A DNA stretch of 31,908 nt from Actinomycetes bacterium (GTDB lineage: Bacteria; Actinomycetota; Actinomycetes; Actinomycetales; Demequinaceae), in assembly GCA_023411615.1 (NCBI GenBank), contig JAEYOR010000018.1, forward strand, positions 1 to 31,908, in the 5' to 3' direction. The translations under genes were made by a program, and so were the position numbers. Below the pieces are notes generated by a model. The model saw only the letters and a program-made list of their open reading frames with translations, searched no databases and was not told the DNA's origin. Below, piece after piece: positions 28,573-31,908 of the stretch; position 1 is the first letter of the stretch, and each line of letters starts with the position of its first letter.

Positions 28573-30356
28573 GCACCCTCGCCGCGCCCTCGGGAAACCC
28601 GGCCGCGCTGCAGACGTCCATCGATGACCTTGCCGCCACCGAGGCCGCCCTTGCCGATGCTGCCGCCCGGATCGAATCGACTCTCGCCGAGGGTGAGGGG
28701 CAGTCGATCGAGGAGCTGCGCTCGCGAAGTGGCAGGGCAACGGCGGGGATGCGGGCGGCACATGAGAGGTACTCGGCCGCCACCGGTGCGCTGCGCGAGT
28801 ACGCGGTGGAGCTCAATCGCTTCCACAACGAGGCCTATGCCGCGATCAACGCATACGACGAGGCGGCGTCGCGTCTCGCGACGGCGGAGTGGTCGCTCGC
28901 GGAGGCGGAACGGCAGGTCGTCGAGGCGGCCCTGCAGCCCGACCTTCCTCAGTTGCTTGAGGAGGCCCGCCAGCTTCGCCGCAATGCTCGCCGTGCGGTC
29001 GAGGCGGCGAACGAGGCAATGGCGATTGCCCACCAGACCTATCTCACTGCATGCGAGGCGATCGCTGAGGCGGCGCGGATCGCGGCCGAGCGCATCAAGG
29101 CTGGCTTTGACGCAACGGTTGACTCGTTGCTTGACCGACTTCAAGACCTCTGGGACGGCTTCACCAATCTGCTCGCATCGATCGCCGAGTGGGCTCTCAA
29201 CTTCTTCCAGCAGGTGCTAGAGGTCATCGCCGCCGCGGTCGAGCTGTTCCTGACAGCACTCCTCGTTGTGTTGCTCGTCATCGCACTCATCGTGGCCCTC
29301 GTCGTCGCGCTGGTCTTGATCGTTGTCGTCCTCGCCGTGGTCGTCGCTCTCATCACGATGATCGTCGCCTACCTTGTTGAGCTGTTCCTCGCTGGCTACC
29401 TCGGGTATCGCTTGGCTGACATCCTCGGCCTCGAGGGTGCCGACAGGCTTCGCCTCATCGTCGGCATGGTGTCGGTTGTATGCCCCGCGCTTGGCATCTT
29501 TATCGCGAGTCGCTTGCTCGACGAGGCGATGAAGCCCGCTCCCGAGGTAAAGGAGCTTGATGAGTCGGGTCTCGCACTAGATCAGGCCGACGCTCTCAGC
29601 GAGCTCGACTCGACGGTGCCCCAGGACGTTGCGGACCTCCTCGAGATGGCGGGCTTGGTCGACACGATTGGCGGGGCCGACCAAGCGGTTGTCAATGTGA
29701 CGCGCATCGTCGATGAACAAGGCAACGTGAGTTGGATTGTCACGTTGCCGTCCACGATGGACTGGGTGGTGGGAGGCGATAAGGGAGCGCCAAATGACCT
29801 CGACGCAGACCTCATGCTCATGCTCTTCCCCGAACTGCGCACACAATACGAGAAGGCCGTGCTTGACGCGATGGCGCAGGCTGGCATTGGTCAGAACGAG
29901 CCGGTAGTGCTGGCGGGATGGAGCCTCGGCGGCATCATGGCAGGCAGCCTCATCGAAGACGGTGCGGGCGGCTACGACTACGCAGGACTTGTGTGTGCGG
30001 GGTCGCCCATCGACGAGATGGCGATACCGAGAGACGTGCCGGTGATCCAGGTGAAGCACACTCTCGACCCGGTGCACCGCACCGACATGGTCGACTCCGT
30101 GCCTCCGCGAGACGGCATGGTCGAGTTGTGGGACGGCGCGCGTTCAGGCGGCGCAAGCGACACGATCAGGACTGGCAACACGGTGGGTCACCACAATGGA
30201 GATTACGTGGCCACCTTGGAAGACCACCTCGCATATAACTCGAGCCGCGGCGTCGACCTCAACGAGCCGTTCACCTCGAACGCCTTCCCGTATGACGACC
30301 CAAGCACGCCGGAGCGCGTCACCGTGTCTCACCAGCAGTACGCCTTCCACGAGTAG
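28569..30356 (+). CDS. Helical N-terminus, membrane segments and alpha/beta-hydrolase: candidate type VII effector
   Basis: This 595-residue protein has three parts. Residues 1-220 are Ala/Glu-rich helices that look like an LXG/WXG-type elongated bundle. Residues about 224-315 hold a very hydrophobic Val/Leu/Ile/Ala stretch long enough for two membrane spans (224-275) and another at 296-315. Residues about 370-595 form an alpha/beta-hydrolase domain with nucleophile elbow GWSLGG (S452), a likely acid D500 in TLDPVH and a likely H541 or H542 in GHHNGDY. There is no signal peptide. The start is GTG at 28569 after GGGAGG, overlapping the EspC-like stop. Esterase or lipase activity is likely; substrate and location are unknown. 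Confidence 0.7.
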   Translation: MSTLAAPSGNPAALQTSIDDLAATEAALADAAARIESTLAEGEGQSIEELRSRSGRATAGMRAAHERYSAATGALREYAVELNRFHNEAYAAINAYDEAASRLATAEWSLAEAERQVVEAALQPDLPQLLEEARQLRRNARRAVEAANEAMAIAHQTYLTACEAIAEAARIAAERIKAGFDATVDSLLDRLQDLWDGFTNLLASIAEWALNFFQQVLEVIAAAVELFLTALLVVLLVIALIVALVVALVLIVVVLAVVVALITMIVAYLVELFLAGYLGYRLADILGLEGADRLRLIVGMVSVVCPALGIFIASRLLDEAMKPAPEVKELDESGLALDQADALSELDSTVPQDVADLLEMAGLVDTIGGADQAVVNVTRIVDEQGNVSWIVTLPSTMDWVVGGDKGAPNDLDADLMLMLFPELRTQYEKAVLDAMAQAGIGQNEPVVLAGWSLGGIMAGSLIEDGAGGYDYAGLVCAGSPIDEMAIPRDVPVIQVKHTLDPVHRTDMVDSVPPRDGMVELWDGARSGGASDTIRTGNTVGHHNGDYVATLEDHLAYNSSRGVDLNEPFTSNAFPYDDPSTPERVTVSHQQYAFHE

Positions 30357-30365
30357 GGACGGAAC

Positions 30366-31046
30366 ATGCCAAACACAGCAGCCGACGCCGCGCCTGGCGA
30401 CTCCGCCCCCCGTACCTCCGCACCGCGGCTCGTGCTCCGGCTTCCCGGCACATGGGTCCAGCTCGACCCATCGCGCCCCGAGGTGACTGACCGGCGAATC
30501 CGGGTCTACGTCGACCTCGCAATGGGGCGCGCGGATGAACTCGCCAAGGCGCGAGCAGATATGCGCAAGGCGATGGGCGCAATGATTAACAGCGCCGACG
30601 GCTCGGCGGCACTGGAGTCAGTGTTCTTGTGTCACGAGGTTTCGCCTGGAACCCCTACCCCAATTGCGGTGTCGGTCTTCGCTCCGGCACAACTGCACCT
30701 CAGCCCCGTTATTGGCACGGCTCCCGCCGATGTCATCGATGGGTTCCTTGCGGCGATGGAGGCCATCGGTGACGGTGCGGATTGGGAACGCCGCGCCTGC
30801 GTGGACGGGGAAAGTGTGCGCCGCTGGCGTATTGCCGAGACGGTGCTTGCCGATGGTCTCGAAGACCAGCCGGTTCGCAGCTTCAGCGCCGACTATTGGC
30901 GCACCGTGCCGGACACGAAGCGACTCGTTCTGGTCACGGTCACGAGCCCCCTCGCGGACATTCCCGAAACGATGCTGCGCCTTGCGGACGCGATTGTCGC
31001 CGGTTCGCGTTTTGTCACCCCAATCCCGGCGAGCGTTGTCGGCTAA
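30366..31046 (+). CDS. Protein of unknown function, possibly Mog1/PsbP/LpqN-like; last gene of the cassette
   Basis: This 226-residue protein has a Pro/Ala-rich start and then LRLPGTWVQLD (24-34), resembling the LPxxW opening of Mog1/PsbP/LpqN-fold proteins. The later RSFSADYWRTVPDTKRLVLVTVTSPL followed by a helix ending ADAIVAGSRF also fits that fold. There is no signal peptide, so it would be cytoplasmic. It starts 9 bases after the hydrolase gene. Possible roles are a chaperone (EspG-like in function) or an inhibitor or immunity partner of the hydrolase; the sequence does not decide. The fold call is from pattern only. Confidence 0.6.
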   Translation: MPNTAADAAPGDSAPRTSAPRLVLRLPGTWVQLDPSRPEVTDRRIRVYVDLAMGRADELAKARADMRKAMGAMINSADGSAALESVFLCHEVSPGTPTPIAVSVFAPAQLHLSPVIGTAPADVIDGFLAAMEAIGDGADWERRACVDGESVRRWRIAETVLADGLEDQPVRSFSADYWRTVPDTKRLVLVTVTSPLADIPETMLRLADAIVAGSRFVTPIPASVVG

Positions 31047-31064
31047 GACGCGCGAGCGTCGGAA

Positions 31065-31070
31065 TAGTCT
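31065..31070 (+). promoter_or_regulatory. -10 element TAGTCT of the SDR gene
   Basis: TAGTCT fits TAnnnT. Transcription would start near 31077, where an in-frame TTG codon lies, 18 bases before the ATG. No -35 or ribosome-binding site is evident. Confidence 0.35.
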
Positions 31071-31094
31071 GTCCGTTTGTGGCGTCTCCCCCAT

Positions 31095-31778
31095 ATGACA
31101 CTTTCAGGCACGCCACGTCGCGTGGCGATTGTCGGGGGCGCCGGTAAGGTCTCCCGCCAACTCATTCCGCTCCTGCTCGAAGCGGGGCTGGACGCGGTTC
31201 CACTCGCCCGGCGCGACGAGCAACTCGAGGATCTGTCAGCGCTCGGTGCGAGCCCACGCAAACTCGACATCGAAGCCGCATCGGTTGAGGATTTTCTCGC
31301 TGCCTTCGACGATTGCAACGCGATCGTGTTTTCGGCTGGCGGTGGCGCGGACGGCAACGTCGAACGCAAGCGGACGGTCGACCTGGGCGGCTCGCTCAAG
31401 TCGATCGAGGCGGCGCGCTCGCTTGGCATCGACCGCTTTGTTCAAGTCTCAGCGCATGGCGTGGACGCTCCGGCCGACGCCTCCCAGGCGGAGGCGTGGA
31501 AGGCGTACGTCATTGCGAAGAGAGATGCGGATCTCGCCCTTCGCCGTAGTCAACTCGCGTGGACCATCCTGCGTCCGGGCGCATTGACGGACGACCCCGG
31601 CACGGGTCTCGTCACGCTGGCCGACTCCGTTGCGCGAGGCGCGATTCCACGCGCGGACGTGGCCGCCGTCATCCTTGAGTGCCTGCGCACCGAGAACACT
31701 GTTCGCCATCAATGGGAACTCATCAGCGGCGACACCCCAATCCAGGACGCAATCAACGCCGCCGCACAGCCGGCCTAG
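31095..31778 (+). CDS. NAD(P)-binding SDR-family (atypical, NmrA-like) protein
   Basis: This 227-residue Rossmann-fold protein opens RRVAIVGGAGKVSRQLIPLLL, a GxxGxxx dinucleotide-binding loop. It continues with a short acidic second strand (LDIEA), FVQVSAHGVD, YVIAKRDADLALRRS (Y and K spaced as in SDR) and LAWTILRPGALTDDPGTG, which is characteristic of the atypical a5 SDR/NmrA-like group. Such proteins are often NADPH-dependent reductases or redox sensors. The ATG at 31095 has no ribosome-binding site; a TTG at 31077 at the predicted transcript start is an alternative. Not obviously linked in function to the cassette upstream. Confidence 0.82.
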   Translation: MTLSGTPRRVAIVGGAGKVSRQLIPLLLEAGLDAVPLARRDEQLEDLSALGASPRKLDIEAASVEDFLAAFDDCNAIVFSAGGGADGNVERKRTVDLGGSLKSIEAARSLGIDRFVQVSAHGVDAPADASQAEAWKAYVIAKRDADLALRRSQLAWTILRPGALTDDPGTGLVTLADSVARGAIPRADVAAVILECLRTENTVRHQWELISGDTPIQDAINAAAQPA

Positions 31779-31791
31779 CCACACCCGCAAC

Positions 31792-31823
31792 CCAAGCGTC
31801 GGCCCCATCCAAGCGTCGGCCCC
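31792..31823. repeat. Tandem 15-bp repeat (CCAAGCGTCGGCCCC)
   Basis: Two exact copies, at 31792-31806 and 31809-31823, with a 17-bp period, just after the SDR stop. A shorter related string (AGCGTCGGCC) occurs in the NUDIX-pcnA gap near 24303. Confidence 0.85.
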
Positions 31824-31908
31824 CCAAAGTTCAGAACCGCTGGCACCGGTTCTGTACGTTCCGAACCGCCGAGCGCCGCGACACGCCGCCGGAGGGGCCA
31901 TTTGGGGG
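31821..31908. repeat. Nested inverted and direct repeats at the window's right end
   Basis: CCCCCAAA (31821-31828) is inversely repeated as TTTGGGGG (31901-31908). Inside lies a perfect hairpin CAGAACCG (31832-31839) / CGGTTCTG (31847-31854) with a 7-base loop. GTTC(A/C)GAACCGC occurs twice, at 31829-31840 and 31858-31869. The structure may continue past the window. It could be a REP/MITE-like element; no T-run supports a classical terminator. Confidence 0.55.

Noticed and set aside
31832..31854. Intrinsic terminator for the SDR gene
   Set aside because: The stem is good but is followed by TACGTTCC rather than a T-run, so the termination call is not supported.

Overview
This is the replication-origin neighbourhood of a high-GC actinobacterial chromosome. 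The gene set and protein sequences fit the Micrococcales (Cellulomonas/Demequina-like); the genus is a guess. dnaA, dnaN, recF and the start of a dciA-like gene read leftward from about 4.3 kb. rpmH-rnpA-yidD-yidC-jag, rsmG and parA-parB read rightward. A 418-bp gene-free interval between dnaN and dnaA (2445-2862) looks like oriC: it holds DnaA boxes and a DnaA-trio-like unwinding module. Three perfect copies of the ParB target parS (TGTTTCACGTGAAACA) flank rsmG, and a second group of DnaA boxes lies just upstream of parA.

From 9.95 to 24.2 kb all genes read leftward. First come a Ddl-like ATP-grasp ligase and a fold-type I aminotransferase. Next is a four-gene operon for a MacAB-like membrane system: lipoprotein, adaptor with a peptidoglycan-binding domain, ATPase and permease. 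Then comes trxB-trxA behind a promoter-like sequence of the SigR/SigH thiol-stress type. The last block is an envelope operon: NUDIX hydrolase, DUF6049-type protein, MurJ lipid II flippase and a membrane-anchored pseudokinase. pcnA (CCA-adding enzyme) follows on the plus strand. The order parB ... trxA, trxB ... murJ, DUF6049, NUDIX, pcnA matches the M. tuberculosis Rv3907-Rv3924 region as I remember it, with lineage-specific replacements. Here the MurJ pseudokinase is a separate gene instead of a C-terminal domain.

The right end (25.8-31.9 kb) is accessory. It holds an MFS transporter, a DUF805 membrane protein with a proline-rich repeat tail, and a compact four-gene cassette at 28.0-31.05 kb. 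The cassette encodes a 76-aa protein, a 113-aa WXG100/EspC-like helical protein, a 595-aa protein joining a long alpha-helical N-terminus, membrane segments and an alpha/beta-hydrolase domain, and a 226-aa protein that may have a Mog1/PsbP/LpqN-like fold. It resembles a type VII secretion substrate module carrying an enzyme, and is the best candidate here for an undescribed system. An NAD(P)-binding SDR and repeat-rich intergenic DNA close the window. I found no insertion sequences, tRNA or rRNA genes, or CRISPR arrays.
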